This document shows positions 7,209 to 16,000 of a stretch of 28,730 nucleotides of DNA, one piece after another. Within the stretch, counting starts at the first letter, position 1, and each line of letters opens with the position of its first letter. The stretch lies in NCBI GenBank assembly GCA_016928975.1, contig JAFGJR010000247.1, positions 1 to 28,730 of the forward strand, written 5' to 3'. Source of the DNA: Sedimentisphaerales bacterium (GTDB lineage Bacteria; Planctomycetota; Phycisphaerae; Sedimentisphaerales; SG8-4). The notes under the pieces are model-generated. The model had not been told where the DNA came from, did not search any database, and saw nothing but the letters and a program-made list of their open reading frames with translations. The translations under genes and the position numbers were made by a program.

Positions 7209-8819
7209 TCACCCGACAACGCGCTTGAGTTCTTCAAGGCTCGTGGTACCGTCCACAACCCTTCTTATTCCGTGCTTGCGCAAGCTGGATCGGCCTTTCT
7301 TGCCCTCGTCAGTTCTGAGTTTGGCGATGAGCGATTCACCGTTCGCGATGTCTGCCTTCAGTTGCTCGTTGACCACCAAGATGTCGCAAATGGCCGTGCG
7401 CCCGGAGTAGCCGGTGCGGTTGCAGCGCTTGCACTGACCCGGCTGGAACATGGTCGAGTGGTCGATCCCTTTCTTGTCGAACGTCATGATCTGGCTGTCG
7501 CTGAGCTGGGCCGGCGTCTTGCAGTGCCCGCACAGACAGCGCAACAGCCTCTGCGACACGAGAAGGTTCAAGCCCGACGACAGGAGCAGCCGCGATACGC
7601 CCAGGTCCAGGAGCCGCACCAGCGCGGTGGCATTGCTGTCACAGTGGATCGTGGCCAAGACAAGGTGGCCGGTCTGCGACGCGCGCAGGGCAATCTCGGC
7701 GGTTTCCTCGTCGCGTATCTCTCCGACGCAGATGACGTCCGGGTCCTGCCGCAGCACACTGCGCAAGGTCTTGGCGAAGGTGATGTCGGCCTTCGGGTTG
7801 ATCTCTATCTGACTGGCCTGCGGCAGGATCGCCTCGATGGGGTCCTCGACCGTGATGACGTTGTGTGTGAAGCGGTCGATTCCGTTGAGCATGGCGTACA
7901 TAGTTGTCGTCTTACCGCTGCCTGTCGGCCCGCAGATCAATATCATGCCCGAAGGTTTCTGTAGCGCGCTCTCGATGACAGCACGTTGTTTTGTTGTCAG
8001 TCCGAGGTCGGCAAGGGTCAGCACGCCGGCGTCTTTGTTCAGCACTCTGATAGACAGCTTCTCCCCATTCAGGGCGCCGGCGCTGGCCACCCGGAACGAG
8101 GCAATGGTGCCTCCCTTCCTGGCCATGAATGCGCCATCCTGGGGTCTCCTTCGTTCAGAGATGTCCATGCTGGAAACCGCCTTGATACTGTTGATGACCG
8201 CTCGACACGTTTCGGCGTCGAGCTCCCTGGCGGTGCTGAGGACGCCGTCGATGCGCAATCGGACGGTGTACGCGGTGTCGTCTTTGGGATCGATCAGGAT
8301 GTCGCTGGCCCGGCGCTCCAGGGCGTCTGCAATGATGGTTTCCGTCAGGTCGAGGGTGCGCGCATCCTGGCCCTTGCTCTTGCTGTGTCCGTAGATCTCG
8401 TCCATGCTTCTGCCGGAAGAGTCAAGCAGGCGGATGGCGGAATCGTCCTCCTCGTCTTTGGTCCGGACTCGGTAAGACCGAATCGTGGTCAGCGCGCGCC
8501 GCACCTGTACCTTCAGAACTGCAAAGAAGCTCTCCTGATCTCGACGGCTCTTCTTGGCGGCATCGACGATGAAGAAGACCAGCAGCAGCACCGGCCCGGT
8601 GAAGAGAGCGAGCACGTTGGCCGGCACCTTGTACTTCTCGGGAACGAGCGGGCTGAACTGGATGCGCTGGACGGAATACATGCAGAGATAGACCCACGCG
8701 ACCAGCAAGACCAGCCGGATCGGGTTGAACGGCAAGTCCGCGAGCGAGAGGACCTGGTCGCCCCGCGCAAGAGCGACTCCGCCCAACACCAGACTCGAGA
8801 ATGCGCCAAAATCCACCAT
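7209..8819 (-). CDS. Membrane-anchored GspE/PilB-type secretion ATPase
   Basis: This 536-residue protein has the catalytic core of type II secretion/type IV pilus assembly ATPases: Walker A GPTGSGKT (297-304), Asp box EDPIE (325-329), Walker B region DPDVICVGEIRDEET (Glu367) and the His box GHLVLATIH. A zinc-binding element follows, with Cys428, Cys430, Cys433, Cys463 and Cys466. Instead of the usual N-terminal soluble domain it starts with two membrane helices (about 32-50 and 66-87), so it should sit at the inner membrane. The ATG at 8819 has little Shine-Dalgarno match, but an in-frame stop lies shortly upstream. It heads an operon with the CvpA-like gene. No pilin, secretin or platform gene is in the window, so the machine it powers is unknown. 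Confidence 0.88.
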   Translation of the reverse strand: MVDFGAFSSLVLGGVALARGDQVLSLADLPFNPIRLVLLVAWVYLCMYSVQRIQFSPLVPEKYKVPANVLALFTGPVLLLVFFIVDAAKKSRRDQESFFAVLKVQVRRALTTIRSYRVRTKDEEDDSAIRLLDSSGRSMDEIYGHSKSKGQDARTLDLTETIIADALERRASDILIDPKDDTAYTVRLRIDGVLSTARELDAETCRAVINSIKAVSSMDISERRRPQDGAFMARKGGTIASFRVASAGALNGEKLSIRVLNKDAGVLTLADLGLTTKQRAVIESALQKPSGMILICGPTGSGKTTTMYAMLNGIDRFTHNVITVEDPIEAILPQASQIEINPKADITFAKTLRSVLRQDPDVICVGEIRDEETAEIALRASQTGHLVLATIHCDSNATALVRLLDLGVSRLLLSSGLNLLVSQRLLRCLCGHCKTPAQLSDSQIMTFDKKGIDHSTMFQPGQCKRCNRTGYSGRTAICDILVVNEQLKADIANGESLIAKLRTDEGKKGRSSLRKHGIRRVVDGTTSLEELKRVVG

Positions 8820-9297
8820 CTGCTTGAGGCCCCGCTTGCTGCCCGTACAGATAACACCACTTCACTACGGATAGGCTACCGCATTCGGCTCGCCTTGGCA
8901 AGTCCCAATGTCCGGCATGTGGCTTGGGCGGGCTCATGACAAAGTCTGCCCGTGCGGCGTGACCCAGCGCACGGCGTCCGTGTGCGTCAGGTGTTCGCTT
9001 CTTGTTCCGTCGCGCTGTCAGTGGCAGCTCGGAATGCGTTGGCCGAGTCGAAAAGGCGATTTCAGTACTGAGATCGCGACAACTCGCGCGAGCAGGGCGT
9101 CGGTATCGCACCTCCTGGCAGTACGGCCCGCGCGCCGGTTGTCCTGAGAGTTCAATGATTATAGGGCAGGTGGCGCCTTCCTGGAGGAGGGCCTTTGTGT
9201 CACGCGGCATGACAACCCTTGGTTTGGCTGCGATATTCGGTTTTGGGGCCGGCAAAAGACTTAAGCGGACACACGCGTGAACCGATAAATCCTTGGG
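8820..9297. other. 478-bp divergent control region of the ATPase and EPS operons
   Basis: This gap must carry promoters for both the ATPase unit (-) and the EPS operon (+), but no clear sigma-70 or sigma-54 promoter was found by eye. It contains two perfect 10-bp palindromes, TCAGTACTGA (9062-9071) and CTCGCGCGAG (9083-9092), which could be operators. A short reading frame with a strong ribosome-binding site lies at its right end (9197-9280). Confidence 0.5.
9197..9280 (+). CDS. Possible 27-residue hydrophobic/basic peptide ahead of EPS operon
   Basis: A GTG codon at 9197 follows GGAGGAGG (9183-9190) at 6-base spacing, the strongest Shine-Dalgarno in this intergenic region. The frame encodes 27 residues: a short polar start, the apolar stretch TTLGLAAIFGFGAG, and the basic end KRLKRTHA. 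It stops 17 bp before the start of the export lipoprotein, whose own ribosome-binding site is poor, so it could be a leader peptide giving translational coupling. Its apolar-then-basic layout also resembles the end of an exosortase sorting tail, but the preceding PEP-type motif is absent. Frames this short arise easily by chance. Confidence 0.3.
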   Translation: MSRGMTTLGLAAIFGFGAGKRLKRTHA

Positions 9298-11082
9298 ATG
9301 TGCCATCTACGATTGACTATTTGCGAATGGGGACGCACTTGCAGAGCAGGCTGGCTGGGTCTGGTCGGGGCGCTGGCCCTATGTCTTGCCGGCTGCAGCA
9401 ACAAACTACTCGATCCCACCCAGATCGGGCGGTTCCGTCCCACTCCGGCGGTCAATGTCATTCTCGACTCCCTGGGCGTCGCGGAAGAGGCGGTTGCGGC
9501 CTGGGAGAACGCTGAGGAGCCTCGGCCGAAAGACATCGTGGCCGTGAAGGGCGACTACATGTTGCGCTCCGGCGATCTGGTGCGCATCTCCATCTTCGAG
9601 CTATACCAGGACGGAGCGACGGTGACGAACGACTACATCGTCTCGGAGACCGGCAAGGTCTCGATTCCCGTGGTCGGCGTGGTGCAGGCGGCCGGACTGA
9701 CCGAGACCCAGTTGGAAGAGGAGATCAGGCAGATTCTCTCACCCAACATTCTGAAGGAGCCGTCCATCACGGTGACCTTGTTGAGTTCTCAGCAGCGCAC
9801 GTTTTCGATCCTGGGCAACGGCATCCCGTCACCGGGTCGCTATCCGATCCCGCGTTACGACTTCCGGCTAACCGACGCACTGGCGATGGCGCAGGGGCCG
9901 AACCAATTCAATGTCAGCTACATCTATGTCTCGCGCCCCGAGGACACCCGCGTCGTGGTGCCGGGCGCACCGGGCCAGGAGCCCTTGCTGGAGGAACTGG
10001 AGCTCATCATGCCACAATCCTCCGAGGGCAGGCTCCCCTCCGGTCCGGCTGCTTCCCGGCCGACCGGCTCCGCCACGCCGGCGCGACAGCGAGAGATTCC
10101 GGAGCCGTCGGAGCCGGCGGAGAAGTTCGAGCTGGAACGGGAGATGCTGGACTTGATCGCACCGTCTGCGAAAAGCCCGTGGCCGGCGACGGAAAAGGTG
10201 ACGGGCGCCCCGCAGGTAAGAAGCGATGCTCCGAGATTCGCCGTCGATGTCCCGAAGATGACGGACCGTGTCTTGGCCGCGCGGCGGGAAGATGTGTCGG
10301 CCTCCGTCATGCCGCAGGGATTCCGACTTCTGGTGGCGCCCAGGCCAGCCCGGGCGAGCAGGCCGGATCCCAGTCAGATTGTGCAGTCGATGGCTGAATT
10401 CGGCGACGCCAATGAGCCCCAGGGTGCTGCCGCTCCCGCGGAAGCCGCCGGGCGACTGGAATGGGTGTACCGGGACGGCAAGTGGATTCCCGTTGCCGTT
10501 GGACCCGGCCCGGCGTTGCCGCCGACCCGTGAGAAGCCTCTGCCGGAGGGCGAAGTGCTGCCGATGGAAGAGGAATGGGCGGAGGCCATTCAAACGCGCC
10601 TGATGAAGATCCCCACCGACAAACTGCTGGGTGGGGACCCGCGCTACAACGTCATTATCAAGCCCGGGGACACGATCCACGTGCCCGTGGATGTTATCGG
10701 CGAATTCTGGATTACGGGTAACGTGAATCGCAGCGGGGCCGTCAACATGACCGGTCGCCCCATGAATCTCAAGCAGGCCATTGCGGCGGCCGGCGGCCTG
10801 GGCCCGTTAGCCTACCCGAAATACTGCGAGGTCATCCGCCGGATCGGCGATAAGAAAGAGGAGATCGTCATGGTCGACCTGGACAAGATCGCCAGCGGCG
10901 AGCAGCCCGATTTCTTCATCAAGCCGCACGATCTGATCAACGTAGGAACGCATCCCACCTCAAGATGGCGAGCGGTGTTGCGAAGTGCCTTCAGAGCGGC
11001 CTATGGTTTCGCTTTTGTGTACGACCGGAACTTTGCGGATGCAGACTACGGCGATGGTTTCCGGCTGCCTTCCTGGCTCTGA
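9298..11082 (+). CDS. Wza/GumB-type polysaccharide export lipoprotein
   Basis: This 594-residue protein should form the outer-membrane or periplasmic exit channel for the EPS. A lipoprotein signal ends in L-A-G-C (Cys33). The polysaccharide export domain follows at about 83-160 (YMLRSGDLVRISIFELYQDG to the SITVTLLSSQ strand). A first SLBB-like domain is at about 168-220, and a second export/SLBB-like region at about 460-560 (YNVIIKPGDTIHVPV, GNVNRSGAVNM, AIAAAGGLG). Between them lie some 220 Pro/Ala/Glu-rich residues without recognisable domain, making it longer than the usual 350-400 residue Wza type. The ATG at 9298 lacks a good Shine-Dalgarno, so the exact start is uncertain; a TTG five codons later is possible. 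The exosortase gene starts 15 bp after its stop. Confidence 0.88.
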   Translation: MCHLRLTICEWGRTCRAGWLGLVGALALCLAGCSNKLLDPTQIGRFRPTPAVNVILDSLGVAEEAVAAWENAEEPRPKDIVAVKGDYMLRSGDLVRISIFELYQDGATVTNDYIVSETGKVSIPVVGVVQAAGLTETQLEEEIRQILSPNILKEPSITVTLLSSQQRTFSILGNGIPSPGRYPIPRYDFRLTDALAMAQGPNQFNVSYIYVSRPEDTRVVVPGAPGQEPLLEELELIMPQSSEGRLPSGPAASRPTGSATPARQREIPEPSEPAEKFELEREMLDLIAPSAKSPWPATEKVTGAPQVRSDAPRFAVDVPKMTDRVLAARREDVSASVMPQGFRLLVAPRPARASRPDPSQIVQSMAEFGDANEPQGAAAPAEAAGRLEWVYRDGKWIPVAVGPGPALPPTREKPLPEGEVLPMEEEWAEAIQTRLMKIPTDKLLGGDPRYNVIIKPGDTIHVPVDVIGEFWITGNVNRSGAVNMTGRPMNLKQAIAAAGGLGPLAYPKYCEVIRRIGDKKEEIVMVDLDKIASGEQPDFFIKPHDLINVGTHPTSRWRAVLRSAFRAAYGFAFVYDRNFADADYGDGFRLPSWL

Positions 11083-11097
11083 TGGAAGTCTGGACGT

Positions 11098-12144
11098 ATG
11101 GTCGATAGGGTTGGCTCTTCAACGGCCCAAGGACGGGCTGCCCGTCCATCTCTGCCGGAGCGAAGGTGGAGCCGGCTGGGGCCGCATACATACGTGAGGT
11201 TTGCCATTGTCGCCGCGCTGTTCGGCTTCCTCTTCCGGAACGAGATTGGACAGATCGTGCGCCTCTGGACCATCGACCCAAACTGGTCGCACGGCTTTCT
11301 CATTCCGCTGTTCAGCCTCTACTTCATCAACCAGAGACGAAGGGAGATCCTGGGCTTGGAGTATGTGCGCGATCCTTTGGGAGAAATGCTGGCGGGTCGT
11401 CACCCCGCGCGCCTGGAGGTCGGGCAAACGCGTCCGAACTACCTGGGCCTGGTCCTGCTGCTCGGCATACTCGTTTTCTATGTTCTCAACGTGGTGAGCC
11501 CGGCCGGGTACGCGTACCTTCGGCCTCTCTCGATGATTGCAGCTCTGGCGGCGGTGGTGCTATTCCTGGGCGGCTGGCGTCTGATCATGTGCACATGGCT
11601 GCCGATCGCGTTTCTGATCTTCGCTGTGCCGCTTCCGCGCCGCTACTACGTCGAGTTGACCATACCCTTGCGGAAGATCGCAGCGGCGGTGGCGACCGTG
11701 CTGTTGAATCTAATCAATGGCATCGACGCCCGTGCCAGCGGCGTGGTTATCGACATCGTATACAAGGGGCGGCACTTGGAGCCGGCTTTGGATGTAGAGG
11801 AGGCGTGTAGCGGGATGCGCTTGCTCATGGCCTTTCTGGCCCTCGGCGTCGCCATGGCCTACCTGCATTACCGCCCCCTTTGGCAACGGATTGTCCTCCT
11901 GGCCAGCACAGTCCCCATTGCGATCCTCTGCAACATCATCCGCGTGACCGTCACGGGATTCATCTACGTTCTCGTTGATCCCAAGTACACGCAGGGCATC
12001 TACCACGATGCGCTTGGTTTAGCGATGCTGCCGCTCGCCTTTGGACTGTACGGATTTCTGGCCTGGTTCATGGCGAGCCTGTTCGTGGAAGAACAGCAAG
12101 ACAGCGATGAGGGCGTGATCGTTCGGAGGCGGCCGAGGAAATGA
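11098..12144 (+). CDS. Exosortase (EpsH-related membrane transpeptidase)
   Basis: This 348-residue multi-spanning inner-membrane protein has the three exosortase/archaeosortase catalytic residues in context: Cys237 in EEACSGMR, Arg282 in CNIIRVT and His303 in GIYHDALG. Exosortases cut proteins bearing a short C-terminal sorting signal, apolar helix and basic tail, and probably attach them to a surface acceptor. About eight hydrophobic helices are visible, and the N-terminal WSHGFLIPLFSLY is typical of the family. GGAAG lies 9 bases before the ATG. The start codon of the EpsI-like gene overlaps its stop (ATGA). The window holds no protein with a convincing sorting tail, so the substrate lies elsewhere. 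The exact Xrt subtype cannot be named without profile models. Confidence 0.92.
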   Translation: MVDRVGSSTAQGRAARPSLPERRWSRLGPHTYVRFAIVAALFGFLFRNEIGQIVRLWTIDPNWSHGFLIPLFSLYFINQRRREILGLEYVRDPLGEMLAGRHPARLEVGQTRPNYLGLVLLLGILVFYVLNVVSPAGYAYLRPLSMIAALAAVVLFLGGWRLIMCTWLPIAFLIFAVPLPRRYYVELTIPLRKIAAAVATVLLNLINGIDARASGVVIDIVYKGRHLEPALDVEEACSGMRLLMAFLALGVAMAYLHYRPLWQRIVLLASTVPIAILCNIIRVTVTGFIYVLVDPKYTQGIYHDALGLAMLPLAFGLYGFLAWFMASLFVEEQQDSDEGVIVRRRPRK

Positions 12145-12896
12145 AGAGACCGGTTCCGAACAACTCGAAATACGTTCAGCCGGCGTTCCTGATCTGTGCG
12201 GCGGTGCTGGCGCTGGCCGGTGGGGGCATGTCTGTAGCCACCAAGAGACTCGGCCTCTACCTGAAGAAGGAACCTCTGCCTCTGAAGAAACCCCTTGATC
12301 AGTTGGACGAGGCGGCGCTCGCACCCTACAGGATCGTGGCCAAGCAGACGATTGAGAACGAAGACGTCCTGGAGTCGCTGGGGACGGAAGACTACATCCA
12401 GTGGGTCCTGGAGGACCCTTGCCGGCCGCAGGATAGCCCCATGCGCCGCGTCTTGCTCTTCGTCACTTATTACCCGGAGCCGGACCGCGTGCCTCATACG
12501 CCGGAAGAATGTTATACCGGCAGTGGCTACTCGCGGCTGGACACAGACAACATCATGCTGCAAGTAGACAGACCCGGTTACAGGCGAGACATTCCGGCAC
12601 GCTACCTCGTTTTTGGCAGTCCGAGCAGCGATATGCTTCTCGCCGCACGGCGGTTCCCTGTAACCTATCTCTTCCGGGTCGATGGTCAGTATGCAGGCAA
12701 TCGGGACAGTGCCCGTGCGGTCCTGAATAAAAACATCTTCAGCCGGTTTTCGTACTTCTGTAAAGTCGAGTTGGCTTTCAACCAAGCGTCGACAGCTCCG
12801 ACCAAGGAGGAGGCCATAGCGGCAAGCGAGAGAGTCCTGGGCGTGGTTTTGCCGATCCTGGAGCGAGAGCATTGGCCGGATTGGACGCAGCCGTAG
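12141..12896 (+). CDS. EpsI-like exosortase-associated protein
   Basis: This 251-residue protein has one N-terminal membrane segment (about 12-32) and an external domain. The domain contains HTPEECYTGSGY (119-130, Cys124), matching the conserved H-x-P-E-x-C-Y/L-x-G pattern of EpsI-type proteins, which are encoded next to or fused with exosortases. The molecular role of EpsI is unresolved; involvement in polysaccharide assembly or in the sorting step is assumed from gene linkage. Translation is coupled to the exosortase by the 4-base overlap ATGA. The 124-bp gap after it is the largest within the operon and carries a TATGAT that could be an internal -10, though its -35 match is poor. Confidence 0.82.
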   Translation: MKRPVPNNSKYVQPAFLICAAVLALAGGGMSVATKRLGLYLKKEPLPLKKPLDQLDEAALAPYRIVAKQTIENEDVLESLGTEDYIQWVLEDPCRPQDSPMRRVLLFVTYYPEPDRVPHTPEECYTGSGYSRLDTDNIMLQVDRPGYRRDIPARYLVFGSPSSDMLLAARRFPVTYLFRVDGQYAGNRDSARAVLNKNIFSRFSYFCKVELAFNQASTAPTKEEAIAASERVLGVVLPILEREHWPDWTQP

Positions 12897-13020
12897 ACTA
12901 TTGGTGAGAAGGGCAATGGTGGTTTCCGCTTTGTGGCGGCATTATGATGTCTCTGACGACGATGGGAGTTTCTGTCGGAACGTGGTCTGATCCCGAAAGG
13001 GTGAAGAAAGGGGAATTCTG

Positions 13021-16000
13021 ATGGCGAGAAGACGCCTGAACAAGAAGGTTGCACTGATCGGCACGGCTGTTTTTGTGCTTGGGGCCATGTTGGCCGTCGT
13101 GGTCATCCTAAGGCTGACGCGGGACCCGGCCCAGTTCATTGCCGACGGCGACGCGGCCTGGGCCGCCAAGGACTATGAATCGGCCCGCCGCAACTACGCC
13201 AAGGCATTCGAGTCGTCCGACTCGCTCGATCAGAAGGTTGACCTGCTCTTCAAGCTGTCGGACGTGTACCAAGCCACGGGCGATTGGCTTCGCGTCCTCG
13301 GATGCTGGGAGCAGATCATCACATCGGATCCGAAGGACCTGCCGGCACGCCTCGCTCGGCTCAAATATGCCTACGTGCAGGCGAGCAGTCTCAGCGACGT
13401 TGGGCAGAGCGTCGGCGGATACTGGAACGAGGTCTCGTCACAGGCGACGGAACTGATCGATCTCGCCGAGAGCACCGGCCTGCTGGAGAAGGAGAAAGCC
13501 CAGTTGGAGCCCAGCTTCGGGGAGGCCGAGCAACGCGGTTGGGATGACGGCCTTGCACTCCTGGGGCCTTATCTGTACTTCATAAAAGGAAGAGCAGCAT
13601 TCGAACTGGCGAGCATGGGTGCGGTTACCTCGCCGGAGCAGTTGCTTGAGGAGGCCAAAGGCAATCTCGGAAAGGCCAAAGAGCTCGACCCCAAGAACGC
13701 TGCTGTCTACCGCTACCTGGCTGCGGTCTTCTTGGAGACCGGCGAGATCGCTGGTTCGCGCGGCAACCGTGACGAGCAAGAAGCGTCGGTGAAGGCAGCC
13801 GAGGACATCCTGGCTGAAGGCGTCGCTGCGGCAGGCGACGTTCCCAGTGCCCACATCAATGTGCTGGTGCGAAAGCTCACCCTCGCTCAGGGCCGCCCCG
13901 TCGCAGAGGCACGCGAGAAAATGAAGACTCTGGAGCCTCAGTATAAGGAGCTGGCCGAGAGATTCCCCGCCAGCGCCGAGGCCCGTGCCGCGATGGCGGA
14001 ATTCTATTCCTTCTATGCGGCCTACGTGAGCCTCGACGTGGGTCGTGGCTTGCTCGATCGAGCTATCGAGGCGGCGGAGAAGGCGAGCGCACTCGACAAG
14101 GCAACGGTCAAGTATGCGCGCTTCGCCGCGAGTTTGTACTATCGCAAGTCTGCTCTTGGCGCGGACGAGGCGGCGCTGCAGAAGGCCATCGATCTGGCGG
14201 AGGCGGCTCTAGCGTTGCCGCAGGCTCAGGATACGCCCGGCCCGCGCCATTATGCGGTATTGACGGAGCGGTTCTCACTATGCTCGCTTCTGGCGAAGTC
14301 CTATGTCGAGCGCGTGCTGGCGCTGCCGCAGTCCGCTCCCGAGCGAGGGGGACTCCTGGCGAAGGCGGAGGGCGTCGTCCATGAGATCGAGCAGATTCAG
14401 GGCAGTGGGGAGAACCCTCAAGTGGTGAAATGGCAGGGCATGCTTGAATTGGCCAGAGGCCATAGAGACAGTGCCGTCAGGAGCCTCTGCGCCGCTTACG
14501 AGCAAATCAAGGCATCCAGTGCATCCGATGAGGGAGATCCCTACCTTTCCTATACACTGGGCAAGGTCTTTGAAGGCACGCCGGAGGTGGGCGCCGTCAT
14601 TGAGTTTCTTGGATCGGCTTTGAGCTCGGGCATTGTCAACACTCGCCCCGATGCGCTCCTGGACTACACCACGGCGCTGCTGCATGCGGGATCGCACGAC
14701 GTGGCCTTGAGCGCCGTGAACGGCTTCGATGAGCGATTTGGGGCCAACCTTCGCAGCCGGCAGCTTCGGGCTCGCATATTGATTGCCAGTGGCCATCTGG
14801 CAGAGGCCGAGGAGGCCGTCGCTCAGCTCGACACAGCCGATCCGAATACCTTGCGCCTCCAGCTCTCCCTTCTCGGCGCCAAGGCCGGGCAGTTGCGAGA
14901 CGCAATCAAGCGGGCCGAGTCAGTTGTGGGTTTGAGTGATCCCATTGAAGGCCAGCCGACCACCGAGGACAAGGAAGGCAATGCGCAGGCGAACGTCACT
15001 GCTATGAAGGCCGAGTTGCTTGGTTACCTGAGGCGCCAGGCCCAGATCGCGAGGCAGTTGTGGCAGACGGAAGCCGAGGTTGCGGAGGAAGACCATCTCA
15101 CTGTGCTTTGCGATACGCTGATTGGCCAGAATGAGATCGTAGCGGCCAAGAGTGTCGTCGAGGTATTCCTGAATGACCTGCCAGACAATGCGGTGGCGTT
15201 GTTCTACAAGGGACTGTTGTCCGAGCCCGATCCGTCGGCGTGTTCGCAGGCCAGACGCCGGGAGATCCGGATGCAGGCGATCGACAGCATGGCAGATCCT
15301 GTCGCGCGATCGGTGGCGCTGGGCGCCTTCTATCGCGAGAGCGACCGCCTCGACGAAGCTGTAGTCGAATGGCGCAAGGTTCTCGATGCAACCGCTTCCC
15401 AAGAGACTCCGCCCGAGCCGGTCTTCATGCACAACAGGCAGTTGAGCTCTCGACAAGTGGCGGCCGCTCAGCTCTTCGATATCGCCCGCTACCGGGAAGA
15501 CTGGCGGCTTGCTGAGGAGATTGTCCAGATGGCCAAGGCGGGCAACCTCGACGGCTGTGGAGGTCACCTCTATGCCGGTCGTTTGGCCTTTGCCAGAAGC
15601 CGGCAGAAGGAGGCTTTGGAGGAACTCAGTGAGTGTCTCAGGCTCAGACCGGTCTTCTCGTATGGCTATATGCTCCGCAGCAGCATTCAAGCTGCTATCG
15701 GCAATGAGCGTGCCGCCATTGACGATGCCCGGCGGGCATCGGACCTGAACCCCGTCGATCCGATCGTGGCCAAGGCGTTGGCCAATGCTTTGCTCGTGCG
15801 GAACCGCGATCTGGGCAACAGTGTGTCGGAAGAACAGAAGCGAGAGACCAAGCTCTCGCTGGAGCGCGCGATCCGGCTGAATCCGGGCGATACGCAAGTG
15901 CTGGTTGCATACGCTGATCTCATTGATGCCAGCGAGCCCATGAAGGCGCTGGCAATTCGACAGACGATCCAAATCAAGACGCCCAGCCTGAACAACGCAG

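Noticed and set aside
7059..7964. 301-residue + strand frame opposite the CvpA and ATPase genes
   Set aside because: Antisense to conserved catalytic motifs, no ribosome-binding site or domain.
9868..10680. 270-residue antisense frame in the export lipoprotein gene
   Set aside because: Falls mainly in the low-complexity Pro/Ala/Arg-coding segment and shows no domain.
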